A program made the position numbers and the translations under genes. Below are positions 45,700 to 55,655 of a stretch of 64,000 nt of DNA, one piece after another. This DNA is from Humulus lupulus (lineage: Eukaryota; Streptophyta; Magnoliopsida; Rosales; Cannabaceae): positions 141,046,397 through 141,110,396 of the forward strand of contig NC_084800.1 of NCBI RefSeq assembly GCF_963169125.1, in the 5' to 3' direction. The stretch's first letter is position 1. The number at the start of each line of letters is the position of its first letter. The notes under the pieces were generated by a model, which worked only from the letters and a program-made list of their open reading frames with translations, ran no database searches and was not told the DNA's origin.

Positions 45700-46475
45700 T
45701 ATCAAAACAACAATGATTAGAAAAACAACCAATCATTTTTACAAAAGAGGATGCTAGTCACGTCTAGTTTCCACACAATGATCCTTTGGTCATAACTGTT
45801 CAACTCGCCAATCAAAGAGTACGGAGGACACTAGTAGATAAAGGGAGTTCTGTGAATCTGCATTTTAGGTCTACCTTGGAAAATATGGGGTTTTCTGTAG
45901 CAGAATTGAAGGCGACCTCAATGATTTTGTATGAATTTTCTAGTAAAGGGTCAGCTACCATCATAATGATTGAATTAGTGGTAACATTGGGAGAAGGCTC
46001 GCAATCTCTCTCTAAGTTACTCGAGTTTGTTGTGATCGACTGTGCAGCTGTGTACAATGCAATTTTGGTCCGACATGCGTTAATGGCATTTGAAGCCATA
46101 ACCTCTATCCGCCGCCTAGAAATCAAGTTTCCCTCAACTACGGGGATATGCACTGTCACAGGTGATCAACTCGCAGCCAGGGAATGCTATAGCATTTTTA
46201 TGAAGGGAAAATCACAACCCGGACAACAAGCTATGGCCATAAGTGACAGAGGTGAGGAGTCCCAAGAAGTGGAAGACACTTGTGGGACATAAGAACCTCA
46301 AGAAGAAAAGGATAGCGACGTCGTCCCACATGATGACATTGACCCACAAATGGGCGAGGATAGGTCAGAGCTCTAGGCCATTGAGGAGCTCAAGGAAGTA
46401 AGTATAGATCACAAAGAGGCTTCAAGAGTTGTTAAGATTGGGAAAAATCTTGATGATAAAAGGAAGAGGGAACTT
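45700..46475 (+). pseudogene. T2 retropepsin and linker to RT
   Basis: Protease frame at 45786-46292 (168 residues), the longest + strand T2 frame before the aRNH. The active-site loop reads TLVDKGSSVNLHF, with Lys where T1 has Asn, so it is very likely inactive. The closing motif VRHALMAFEAITSIRRLE lacks the usual G-R-P. A linker follows (EEPQEE, DDIDPQMGEDR, KIGKNLDDKRKREL). It is cut at about 46475 by an LTR remnant. Confidence 0.75.
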
Positions 46476-48803
46476 TTAATGCCCCAAAATCCTTAATAAG
46501 GTTTAGGACCTTGATTAGGAGGCCGGGAGGGTCATAATTGATTTATTATGCCATTAAATGATTATATGCATGTTTATGTGAATTATATTACAATATGATG
46601 ATAAATGCATGCATATGGGTTCATTTTTAATTATTAGGGAATTTTGATAATTTGGCCCGTTGAGGGCATAATTATGTATTTTCATGCATGTTGGAGAATT
46701 ATGAATAATACCACATTATATGTGGATTTGTTCGAGCCATTTGACATGAGACAATCTTTGAATGCAAGTTATTGGTCTGGTCATAACGGGGTTAGTTTTG
46801 GGGCTCGGGGAGATTTGAGGATTAGAACATTACCGGGAATTAAAGGGTAATGGGATATGATTTATTAGCATTTGAGAATATTGAGAATAACGGGAATTTG
46901 AGGGTGTTAATTATGATTAACAAGATAGGCGGGAAATGACAATTTTTCCCTTGGTGGCTGTAAAGGGGATTTGAAATGACCTAAGGGTATTTTAGTCTTT
47001 TCACCCTAAAGGATATATATTAGCCATTAGATGGCTGTGAAAGTTAACCAAAATAGAGCACCTCTTCCTTCTTCAACTGATCATCATTTCCTCTTCATTT
47101 CTCGTTGGATTTTGAAGCTTCTTTTGAGGAACCAAGCTAGGGAACCAAGATTTGACAATCTAGGGTTGTGTTCCACCATTGAAGAGGGTTCTAAGCTGAT
47201 ATTGAGGTGAGTTTTTGGCCATTAAAATCTTAGTTCTTGCTCTATTTTTCTATTTGAGTTTCAGTTGGGTTTTGGTTTAAAAGTTGAGTTTTAATGGGAG
47301 TTTTTGGCTAAGGTTGCTTAGGTTATGATGCCTAGGTCATGTGTAGATGGTATTTGGGTTCATTTGGGACTTAAAATGGTGTTTGGGAGTTGGAGTTTCA
47401 GGTTGGAAATGGAGGATTCGAAGGAGGGGAAAAACCAAGGAGATCTGCCTGCTCCTAGCGCTACAACGCCCAAAGGGAGCGCTACAGCGCTAGCCATGGG
47501 TTTGTCATTCTAGTTGTAGCGCTAGGGCGCTTGGGGGGGCAGTGCTGTAGCGCTACCCTATTTTTCCTGATGCATATTTTGGGCATTCTTGAGGGTTTTT
47601 GGCTCGGGGTTTCAATTCCTAAGGCTCGGGATCGAATCTACTCACCATTTGGGTACAATTAGGGTTTCGGGAGTGAGGTTTAGGTCAAGACGCTTTTATT
47701 GTTGATTTTCATTAATGGAAGTTATAATTGGTTATGATTAGGTGACCACTAAGGAATCAAAGGATCGATCATTCTCAAGGATTGTTCAATTGTTATTTCT
47801 CCCTAGAACCAGAGGTAAGAAAACTGCACCTAATATGTGATGCTTGTGATGCACAGGAAACATGTGATTAGGGCATGCCATGAATGTTGAATATGAGATT
47901 GATCAGAGCTTGAGTCTCTGTGTTTGTGCATGATCATAATTATGCTAGCAACCGTTAAGTAAGCATTCTGAATGCCCTACATTTGGATATTTGACATATG
48001 ATATGTGCTTGGTAGCATTGCTTACTTGTGTGTGGCATTGACTAATTAGTCAGAATTGGCAATGGTGTCAGTATTAACTGTGAAGTTGTGACTCACTAGT
48101 CAAGTTCGGCAGTAGTACTAGCACTGGTCACATGGTATTGACTAATAATTCAAGAACGACCTTGGTGTGTTTAACACAAGCTGACAAAGATTAGATCTAA
48201 TTAACATCTCCATTGAATGACTCAACTTGAGCATTAATGCCGGACCGACCTCAAGTTCGATGAAAACTAAAAGCGCTTGTCTAGCCTATGGCTAGTCACT
48301 TAAAGCCAGGGCCAGAAGGCCCAGGTGACTGCTTCGTCACATGGCTATGGGTGCTGAGCCCATAGTGACTGCTCAATAGTCACTCATCTGTTTAAGTGTG
48401 GGACTATCCATCAGTCATTCATCTGATTAGAGCTAGGGCCAGAGGCCCAAGTGACTGTGTCGTCACATGGCTGTGGGTGCTGAGCCCCGTAGTGACTTGC
48501 TCGTCAGTCACTCATTATGGTTAACGGAACCACAAAGTGTTAAATTACTCATCTGATTAGGATTGACTTGATAGTCATCCATTTAGGAGGGTAGGATTCC
48601 TCATCATGAATCCCCCGTCATTATCTGAATTTTTTTGCATGCATGATTAAGTATATTATTGCTAGGCATGCACATTATGAATTGATGACATGTTATTACT
48701 GTTTATGAGCATATTGAGTTTTTTTGCTGGGCTTCGGCTCACAGATGCTATGTGGTGCAGGTAAAGGCAAAAGAAAGTTGGACCATCCTTGAGTTGGAGA
48801 GCT
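46476..48803 (+). mobile_element. Truncated gypsy LTR replacing the RT core of T2
   Basis: It starts (T)TTAATGCCCC and runs in the same sense as the reverse complement of the LTRs at 27675-44318 (CCTTGATTAGGAGGCCGGGAGGG; GCTCACAGATGCTATGTGGTGCAG). About 400 bp of the LTR's 3' end are missing at the right junction. T2 pol also lacks everything from the RT entry to the RNase H start, about 1.2-1.3 kb. One deletion removing both the LTR end and the neighbouring RT explains this. It contains several TAGCGCTACAGCGC palindromes (47455-47560). No coding sequence of its own. Confidence 0.8.
47455..47560. repeat. CpG-rich palindrome cluster
   Basis: Four copies of AGCGCTAC/GTAGCGCT within about 100 bp. 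Similar clusters stand in other LTRs of the window (3730, 7980, 14040, 28800, 43340). Confidence 0.7.
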
Positions 48804-49120
48804 TAGGAAACAAGAAATTTGAATGGACTGAGGAGTGCGAGCAGGCATTCCTCGACCTAAAAATGCACTTGGCCGAGCCCCCAATATTGTCTAAGCCTAT
48901 GTCTGGAGAACTTTTATTCCTTTATTTGGTCGTAACAGAAAATGCAGTCAGTGTCGTGTTAGTTCGAGAAGAAGACCGTGCTAAAAAATTGGTGTATTAT
49001 CTAAGCAAGAGACTTCTCGGAGCTGAATCACGATATCCACTTATAGAAAAGATGGCATTCTGTCTGATATTGGCTTCCAGGAAGCTCCAACCTTATTTCT
49101 AGTCCCATTCAATCAACATC
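48804..49120 (+). pseudogene. T2 RT connection and first RNase H remnant
   Basis: NKKFEWTEECEQAFLDLKMHL starts the connection; then LLFLYLVVTENAVSVVLVRE and YYLSKRLLGAESRYPLIEKM. These belong to the RNase H following RT (RT_RNaseH type). The preceding 17-19 residues of the open frame (from 48752) come from LTR sequence, so the frame is chimeric. A stop ends it at 49102; the tail continues in the next frame (TDQPLRQVLQKPQ). Confidence 0.8.
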
Positions 49121-49840
49121 ATGACTGACCAACCTTTAAGGCAGGTATTGCAAAAACCTCAAATGTCGGGACGTCTTTTGAAATGGGCAGTTGAACTTAG
49201 CCTGTTCGAGATATTGTACGTGCTACGAAACTCAATCAAAAGTCAGGCCCTTGCTGATTTTGTGGTAGAATGCACCATATTTCAAGAGGAGCTTTTGAAG
49301 GAATCGGTGCAAGAGTTGTGGAAGATATTTGTAGATGGATCATCAAACGAGAATGGATCAGGAGCTGGGATCATATTAATCTCCCTAGAAGAGCATCGAT
49401 TCCATACAACTCTGAGATTCAGATTCGAAGCATCTAACAACGAAGCCAAATATGAGGCCTTACTGGTTGGACTGAGAGTGGCGAAGGAGCTCAAAGAAAA
49501 CGCCGTCCAGTGTTATAGCGATTCTCAGCTCATGGTTGATCAGGTGCTGGGGGAGTATCAAGCTCGAGGTACCAAGATGGTGGCTTACCTAGCTAAGCTG
49601 AAGGGGGAGCTATCTGAATTTGAGTACAGTATTGTTGAACAGATACCTCACGAGCAGAACTCTAATGCTGACGCTTTGGCAAAGCTTGCCACCACCAAGG
49701 AAGCTGAGACTTTGAATGTAGTGCCAATGGAGTTCTTGGAGAGTCCGAGCGTAACAGAAAAAATGGTAGAGGTCGAGATGATTGACACAAGACCGACTTG
49801 GACCCTTAATGGATTACCTCACAATGGGAAGGCTACCTGA
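49121..49840 (+). CDS. T2 second RNase H (aRNH), intact domain
   Basis: An open frame of 239 residues covers the tether of the first RNase H (residues 1-45) and a complete aRNH domain (about 65-195). The catalytic residues are all present: D72 in FVDGSS, E112 in KYEALL, D134 in YSDSQL and D184 in NADALAKLA. RNase H removes RNA from the RNA/DNA hybrid during reverse transcription. In Tat elements this extra copy is thought to supplement the weak RT-linked RNase H. It is part of a broken polyprotein, without its own start signal, so it is a preserved domain rather than a separate gene. Confidence 0.75.
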   Translation: MTDQPLRQVLQKPQMSGRLLKWAVELSLFEILYVLRNSIKSQALADFVVECTIFQEELLKESVQELWKIFVDGSSNENGSGAGIILISLEEHRFHTTLRFRFEASNNEAKYEALLVGLRVAKELKENAVQCYSDSQLMVDQVLGEYQARGTKMVAYLAKLKGELSEFEYSIVEQIPHEQNSNADALAKLATTKEAETLNVVPMEFLESPSVTEKMVEVEMIDTRPTWTLNGLPHNGKAT

Positions 49841-51040
49841 GGAAAGAAAGGATGTAAGAAAGGTACTCTATCAAGCTCTGAGGTAAGTGATAGTGGATGG
49901 TACATTATACCGACGTGGTAACTCATTGCCTCTTCTATGGTGTGTTCTGCCTGAGGTGGCTAAAACAATTCTGGAAGAAGTGCATGAAGGATTTTGTGGA
50001 GATCAAGTTGGGGGGCAAAACCTAGCATTGAAAATATTGAGGTAGGGCTATTTTTGGCCCACTTTGACAAAAGATTCCATCTCATATGTTTAGAAATGTG
50101 ACAAATGCCAGCGCTTCACCAAATTTTCTCAAGCTACTCCAGTCGAGCTAACGATGATCTCATCCCTGTGTCCATTTGCGGTGTGGGGAATCGACCTAAT
50201 AGGGTCCCTACCAATGGGCAAGGGAGGAGTTCGTTACGCGGTGGTGGCAATCGACTGTTTCACAAAGTGGGTAGAGGCCGAGCCTTATCCAACCATCACT
50301 TCAAAGAGAGTCCTGGACTTTGTGGTGAAGAATATTGTATGTTTGTTTGGTCTTCTTAAAAAGATCATGTCGGACAATGGGACCTAGTTCGACAGTGATC
50401 TCTTCACTAAGTTCTGTGAAAAATACGGCGTTATTAAGAGTTTCTCCTCGGTAGCATATCTGCAGGCCAATGGGCAGGTCGAGGCTATGAACAAAACCCT
50501 AAACGCAAGCCTTAAGAAGAGGTTAGATGAGGCCAAAGGAGTATGGCACGAACAGCTCCGACACACTGACTTCTCACAGAACCTCCACGGGACACACTCC
50601 TTTCTCCTTAACTTTTGGAAGTGAGGTCGTCCTTCTAGTCGAAGCTATGGTAACCACTCACAGGCAAAAGACATTTAGCCAGGAATGAAATAATGAATTA
50701 CTTAACGCATTTGTCGACCTGATTGATGAGAAACAAGAGGATTCACAATTACAGCTCACCCTTTATCAACAAAAAAGCACTCGTTACTTTAATTCTAAAG
50801 TCAAGAGACGTAGTTTTGGATTAGGCGACCTGGTTCTCCGAAGGGTCTTTATGGCGAATAAGGATCCCAAGGACGGCGTTTTAGGCCTGAACTGGGAAGG
50901 AACATATCAGATCGTGGAAGTTTTGCGTGAAGGAACCTTCAAGATAGCTCGGCTGAATGGGGAGATAGTCCCACGGACCTAGAATGCCATGCATTTAAAA
51001 AAGTATTATCAATACTACAGTCATCCATGTAAGGCTTAAT
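49841..51040 (+). pseudogene. T2 integrase
   Basis: N-terminal zinc-binding region: VDGTLYRRGNSLPLLWCVLP, EEVHEGFCGDQ, KCDKCQRF; one expected His appears changed to Gln. The core has all three acidic residues: D in WGIDLIGSLP, D in IMSDNGT and E in ANGQVEAMNKTL. The frame is broken after SDNGT by a stop and again near 50560. The C-terminal part (LTFGSEVVLLVEA, RVFMANKDPKDGVLGLNWEGTYQIVEVL, NAMHLKKYYQ) ends at about 51030. The catalytic core is better conserved than in T1. Confidence 0.8.
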
Positions 51041-51926
51041 TATAAAAGCCATTTAATTAAATAACAGATGGATTATTAAATGATTTTTCTTGTTAAGGTG
51101 GTTTTAAATAATTTTTCTTGTTAAGGTTGTATTAGCTTGTGTATTGATGTTTGTAAAAGCAACCAAGAAACTCTCTACATTCTGGTTACTTGGAGGCATA
51201 TAACACGAGGTGGATCAGAATAAGATCGCTAGATAAGTTTAAATTACTTAAAACCCTAGATACAACTAGGTACAAAACTACCCTAGATACAACCAGGTCA
51301 GAAACTTAGAAGCTTGGAAAATTGATTATTCGACGGCCTTTTAAGAGCTCGAGATGTCAATAAACCTAGCATGAACTAAGTTTAAATCACTTAAAACCCT
51401 GGATACAACCAGGTCCAAAACTTAGAAGCTTGGAAAATTGAATATTCAATGGCTTTTTAATAGCTCGAGATGTCAATAAACCGAGCATAAACTCCGTTTT
51501 AATCATTTAAAACACTGGATACACCCAGGTACAAATTTGGAAGTTGGGAAAATTATTTAAAATCAAGGGCTTTTTAAAGCTCGCGTTATCAATAAACCTA
51601 ACACGAACTAAGCTTAAAATATTTAAAATCCCGGATATAATCGGGTTTAAGGCCTGATTCTTAACAGGTATGATCAACGCATAAAGTTTGGATATAACCG
51701 AGCTCAAAATATCTATCCTGATCTAAAAATTGATTCCTAAAATCTTGAATGTACAAGTCTAAGGAGTCATAAACATGAGATATAATAAAGGAAAGATGAA
51801 TAGATAAAAAGATTAGATATATAAATTGAAAATAAAATTGTCTTGAGGAGAAAAACCTCGAACTGAGCGAAAAGGCAATTGTTTACAAACATATATAAAA
51901 AAATAAAAACAAAAGGAAAAAGATTG
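51041..51926. other. T2 spacer between integrase and the antisense gene
   Basis: Noncoding. It holds the 116-bp tandem repeats and AT-rich sequence (51760-51900) into which the antisense gene ends. Confidence 0.6.
51230..51700 (+). repeat. 116-bp tandem repeat array, about 3.5-4 units
   Basis: Each unit reads roughly AAGTTTAAAT.ACTTAAAA, CCCTGGATACAACCAGGT, CTTGGAAAATTGA.TATTC, then GCTCGAGATGTCAATAAACC. Starts are near 51232, 51378, 51494 and 51610. The first unit carries a 30-bp internal duplication of ACCCTAGATACAACTAGGT. Tat elements are known for satellite-like arrays in this spacer. Confidence 0.8.
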
Positions 51927-52455
51927 TCATTGACCTCCTCCAGGTCGCTCTGAGGATGTAACCTCCTCGCCTTCCTGCTCGCCCGCCGCATAAGCATCCC
52001 TCATTTCTGACGGTTCTAACAAGATTCGAGCCTTGAATTTTTAATGGTATGGATCCCACAGCGCGGGAGCCATGAAAAAAAGTTCCCATCCTCGTTAAAG
52101 GCCTAACAATGGTACAACATATCTTCCATGGACGACAGTGAGGCCGCATTCTCTTCTTTGGCTACGGCCTCGGCCTCGAGCACTTTTGCTTTGGATTCAT
52201 CAACCTTGACCTAGAGTTGTGCAGTTTGAGCCTGGAGAGCATCCAAGGCAATCTTTCCAGCTTGCTCGCTTTCCTGGGATGAGGTGAGAGCAAACTATCA
52301 TACTCGCTATTTTGAGCAGCCGCAAAGGCAGCTTTGGCGGCCTGCTCGCCCTCTTGAGCAGCTATCAGGGTAGTCTTGGCGGCATTTATTTCGGCTTGGA
52401 GCTCATCATTTCTAGCCTTAGCCCAGGATATACTGCGATATTGAGCCAGGGCAGA

Positions 52456-52533
52456 CTGGAAAATAACAAGGCAAGTCAGATATATCCTTAGACGCGATAA
52501 AAAGAAAGATGTCACCAAGGAAGGATAACTTAC
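52456..52533 (-). other. Intron 3 of the T2 antisense gene (78 nt)
   Basis: Donor CTTACA|GTAAGTTATC, acceptor GTTATTTTCCAG|TCTGCCCTGGCTCA. The flanking residues (GMNL before, ALAQ after) match the T1 gene. Confidence 0.8.
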
Positions 52534-52995
52534 TGTAAGGTTCATCCCCAGGGCTGACTCTAGGATGTTCTCTGAGCTCCGCTCCCGATATTCCTCAAGT
52601 CACTCGAGCTAGCCTTATAGGTGTGCCCCACCATGTGGCTTGCCATCTCGTAAAGGTTTTCCGAAAGGCTTTAGGGATTTTTTCTAGATCCTGGGGATCT
52701 ACAGGTATTCGGATGGTCACAGCTGGGGCAGGGGGAGTTGGAGGATCAGCTTGTATTACTTGATCCTGAGGAGGCACGAACCAAGGTGGAGGAGGAGGAG
52801 GAATCCTCCTCTCAGTAACGGAAGACACCGAGGCTATCGAGCTCGTGCCTTTCCCTTTAGCAGGGGATTTTGGGACATTTCCCGCCGCCGGAGGGGCCTT
52901 TTTCATAAATCTGGGCCTCTTCACGACAGGGCCCGAGCCGGTTTTCCCGGTCTGGAAAGCAGTATGGAGGTCAGGAGCTCCGGTTTGTTCCATCT

Positions 52996-53076
52996 CTTCA
53001 CATGAAAAGAACAAGAGGGGATTAGTTCTCAAATAAAGTAAAAAACATATAGAAAGAAAATAAATAAAGATCCTAC
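52996..53076 (-). other. Intron 2 of the T2 antisense gene (81 nt)
   Basis: Donor G|GTAGGATC, acceptor GTGAAG|AGATGGAAC. In frame and free of stops, as in T1, so retention is possible. Retained it would encode an F/L/Y-rich hydrophobic stretch. Confidence 0.5.
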
Positions 53077-53872
53077 CCTCCGGGCTAAGGGAGGAGTCTA
53101 TTATCACGACCTCTGGCCTTGGGGATACTGGAGAAGAAGGAGAGTCTACGATTAGTATTCCTTGAATCCTAGGAGGTTTAGGTTCTGGTTTTACCTCGGG
53201 GCTGGACTCATCTACGTACTGCTTAAATCCAAGGGCAAAGGCGCCCTGGAGCAGAGAAGGCCATGTCCTACGGTTGGTTCCATACTCCTCAAAGATGGCA
53301 GACCTAAAATTTAAGGTATTATTGACAACAATGGTGCCCTTAGGGTAACTATTGTCATGACGCACCACCAAGTGGTCTACACACTGGAGCTGGGTGATAT
53401 TACTGTCTGGGTTGTGAGGATGACGGTGGATGAGATGATTTAGGATAAATCTAACTAACCTGAAATCGGCAACAACCCTATCTAGTTCCCTATAAGAATA
53501 TGGGTTACCTTGGTCGGAGAGGCCGACTGTTGCCCCTGATGTAGCTCGCTCTAAATCGGGTTCCCAAATAGCCTCGGTAACCTGCATCTTTCGCAAAAGA
53601 GGCATTTCGTCCTATTCCTCGTCCTCGCCTTCGATGGACGACAAGGCCTTTTTTTTGAGAGGGTGGGAGCTCGTGGATTACCGGGAGGGTAGCTCGGGTC
53701 TTTAAGGCCAACGTCTAGCCTTCGCCAATCAACTGGCACGCCAACATCGTGACATTATTCACGATCTGGCGATGGTCCTTCTCACTGAGGGCAGCGTAGA
53801 AAATTTCTCATACTGACCCCCAAGTGTTGCGGACTTCGCCATCCTCGCAAATATGGTTGCACGAGAAATAAA

Positions 53873-53952
53873 CTCAGTTGATACATGTACAAGGGAAATA
53901 TCTTGGAAAGAATACAATTTCCCGAGTTGAGGTCAGAGGATAAAGAACTTAC
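53873..53952 (-). other. Intron 1 of the T2 antisense gene (80 nt)
   Basis: Donor GTAAGTTC after ACTTCAACCATCCTC, acceptor CAACTGAG before TTTATTTCTCGTGC. Counterpart of 22209-22283. Confidence 0.78.
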
Positions 53953-54630
53953 GAGGATGGTTGAAGTATCTGTTTTCACAGTTTCGGAACCCGTTCAACA
54001 TTAAGAACAAGTCTTTATAGTCATTAGCGTGGCTTGGGAGCTTGATGACAGGAGTAGAATTGGGAAATCTGGTGAGAAAGTAGAACCCGTCACCTCGACT
54101 TCTTTGTTCTGGGCTGGCTTTGAGGCAAAAGAAATATAATATATCTGCCAGAGTGGGGACCTCCCATTGATGCGTCGAAAACAAGTATTTCAGCCCCGCC
54201 AAAAGCCCATAAAAATTTAGGGGGAGCTGAAATGGAGCCAACTTCACAAAATTCAAAAAAGTCTATGAAGTATTGGTCCAAGGGAAGGAAGGCACCTGCC
54301 TTCAAGTGTTCATCACTCTAAGCCGCAAAATCGTCCTGGAGAGGAGAGCAGCTCTGTTCCCCTTCAAAGGCAGGTCAGGCAATGAGAACTCCGGTCTCAA
54401 CCTCGATGTTGTGGCTCAGCATGATCTAGTTCACCCTCCCCTGGGTCGTGATCTTGGGTACGATTCTTTTCGCCTCGAAGTAGGAGTTGGGGTCAACCAC
54501 TACCTCCTTTTTCCACCACCGGACCGAAGTGGGGAATGGCAGACTCAGGGGTGACCTCCTTCCCCTTTTTCTTATGCTAAGAGGACAAGCTGGTTGCGTT
54601 CTTCTTCGGTGTGTTCTTCTTGGGAGCCAT

Positions 54631-55640
54631 CAGTTCGCCTAACGAACAGAACGACCTAATTAGTAGGCAACCTAAGAGGATTTAAAGGTTACGATGCGGA
54701 AGTACGGGGGGAATGGTTTACTTTTGATGTACGAGCTAAGTTAGCCTCGGCCCCATCGCGTGATGTCACGCGCTACCCTAAATTACGTGCCTCGGTTTCC
54801 TAACAGACCCCTGATATTTAGGGATCTGTGTGTCAGAATATCAGGCCACTACTTTCCTTGGGAGGCGGTTTAGTGCAAAACCACCCAAGAAGCGTGACCC
54901 CTAAGCAACCTGGTTTGGACCCTAAAAACTTTTCATCTTCTATATCACAAATAGGTATTTTCTAAATTCGCCATGGACTACCCAGCTTTACCCAGAAATT
55001 ACCCAGTTTTATGAATGTCATAGTTCCAAATATATTTTAGGACCTACTCATTAAATCTAAGTTGAAGCCTATCTACTAAAAACATTTGGGAAATAGCTTA
55101 ATATTGATTACGGTGAAGTGCGGATGAGCATGGTGAAAAGAAAAAAGAAAAAAAAAAGAAGACTAGTAAAAGAAAATTTTCTTCAAAACTAAAAGACGAG
55201 GTACTTACAGTATGTTCTTTTATAAAAAGAAGTGACTTTGCAAGGCAAAGTTCTTGGAAGACTCCTGAGTAATTGGGTGCAACGAATGATTTTTGGGTTT
55301 TTCTGAGAAAGAAGAAGGATTCAGAAATATAGAAAAATTTCAAATGAAAGGTGGTGAAACCTGAAAATTTCGTACCCTATTTATACGTAAATGACATAAA
55401 TTAATTTGGGCCATCCGATTTGGTTAGTACAAGATCCAAAGGCCATGGTTAAAAAGACAAAACGACGACAAAGAGGTGACAAGACAATTATTGCAGACCT
55501 CAAAACCCGAACAGACGCCAATTGTGGTATACCACGTGTCCAGTACTCGAGTAATGGGTAGGCATGGTTTAATGCAACTGCAATCTAAAAGTCCCTACTG
55601 TGTAGGCTAGAGGGTGACGACATGAACCACGAGCAGGGAC
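54631..55640 (-). promoter_or_regulatory. Leader and promoter region of the T2 antisense gene
   Basis: Minus strand TATAAATAGGG (about 55375-55385) stands about 170 bp before a strong donor ACTGTAAGTACC (55208 downwards). An acceptor (TTCGTTAG) lies about 10 bp upstream of the ATG, giving a leader intron of about 570 bp. T1 has both signals at equivalent places. A poly-purine AAAAGAAAAAAG tract lies at 55130-55170. No other coding sequence seen. Confidence 0.55.
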
Positions 55641-55655
55641 TTGGGGGGCAAAAGT
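55641..55655 (+). other. T2 polypurine tract
   Basis: TTGGGGGGCAAAAGT directly before the 3' LTR. Confidence 0.8.

Larger units (their letters stand above)
51927..54630 (-). pseudogene. T2 antisense accessory gene (4 exons)
   Basis: Start ATG at 54630 (MAPKKNTPKKNATSLSS), stop at 51927-51929 (tail EVTSSERPGGGQ). Introns 53873-53952, 52996-53076 and 52456-52533, at the same points as in T1. Exon 1 has KAGAFLPLDQYFIDFF, FVKLAPFQLPLNFYGLLAGL, HQWEVPTLADILYFFCLK and GDGFYFLTRFP, resembling the Transposase_28 'putative gypsy-type transposon' domain. The longest frame in the window (336 residues, 53605-52595) spans exon 2, intron 2 and exon 3: a region with CVDHLVVRHDNSYPKGTIVV and NRRTWPSLLQ, then a basic/Pro-rich segment, a P7 run and IPKAFRKTFTRW. 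Exon 4 is an Ala-rich coiled coil (NDELQAEINAAKTTLIAAQE). Exon 1 has stops and a frameshift, so the copy is broken, though mildly. Confidence 0.78.

Noticed and set aside
52595..53605. Host gene on the minus strand
   Set aside because: The same gene with matching introns lies at the same place in T1, so it belongs to the element, not to the host locus.
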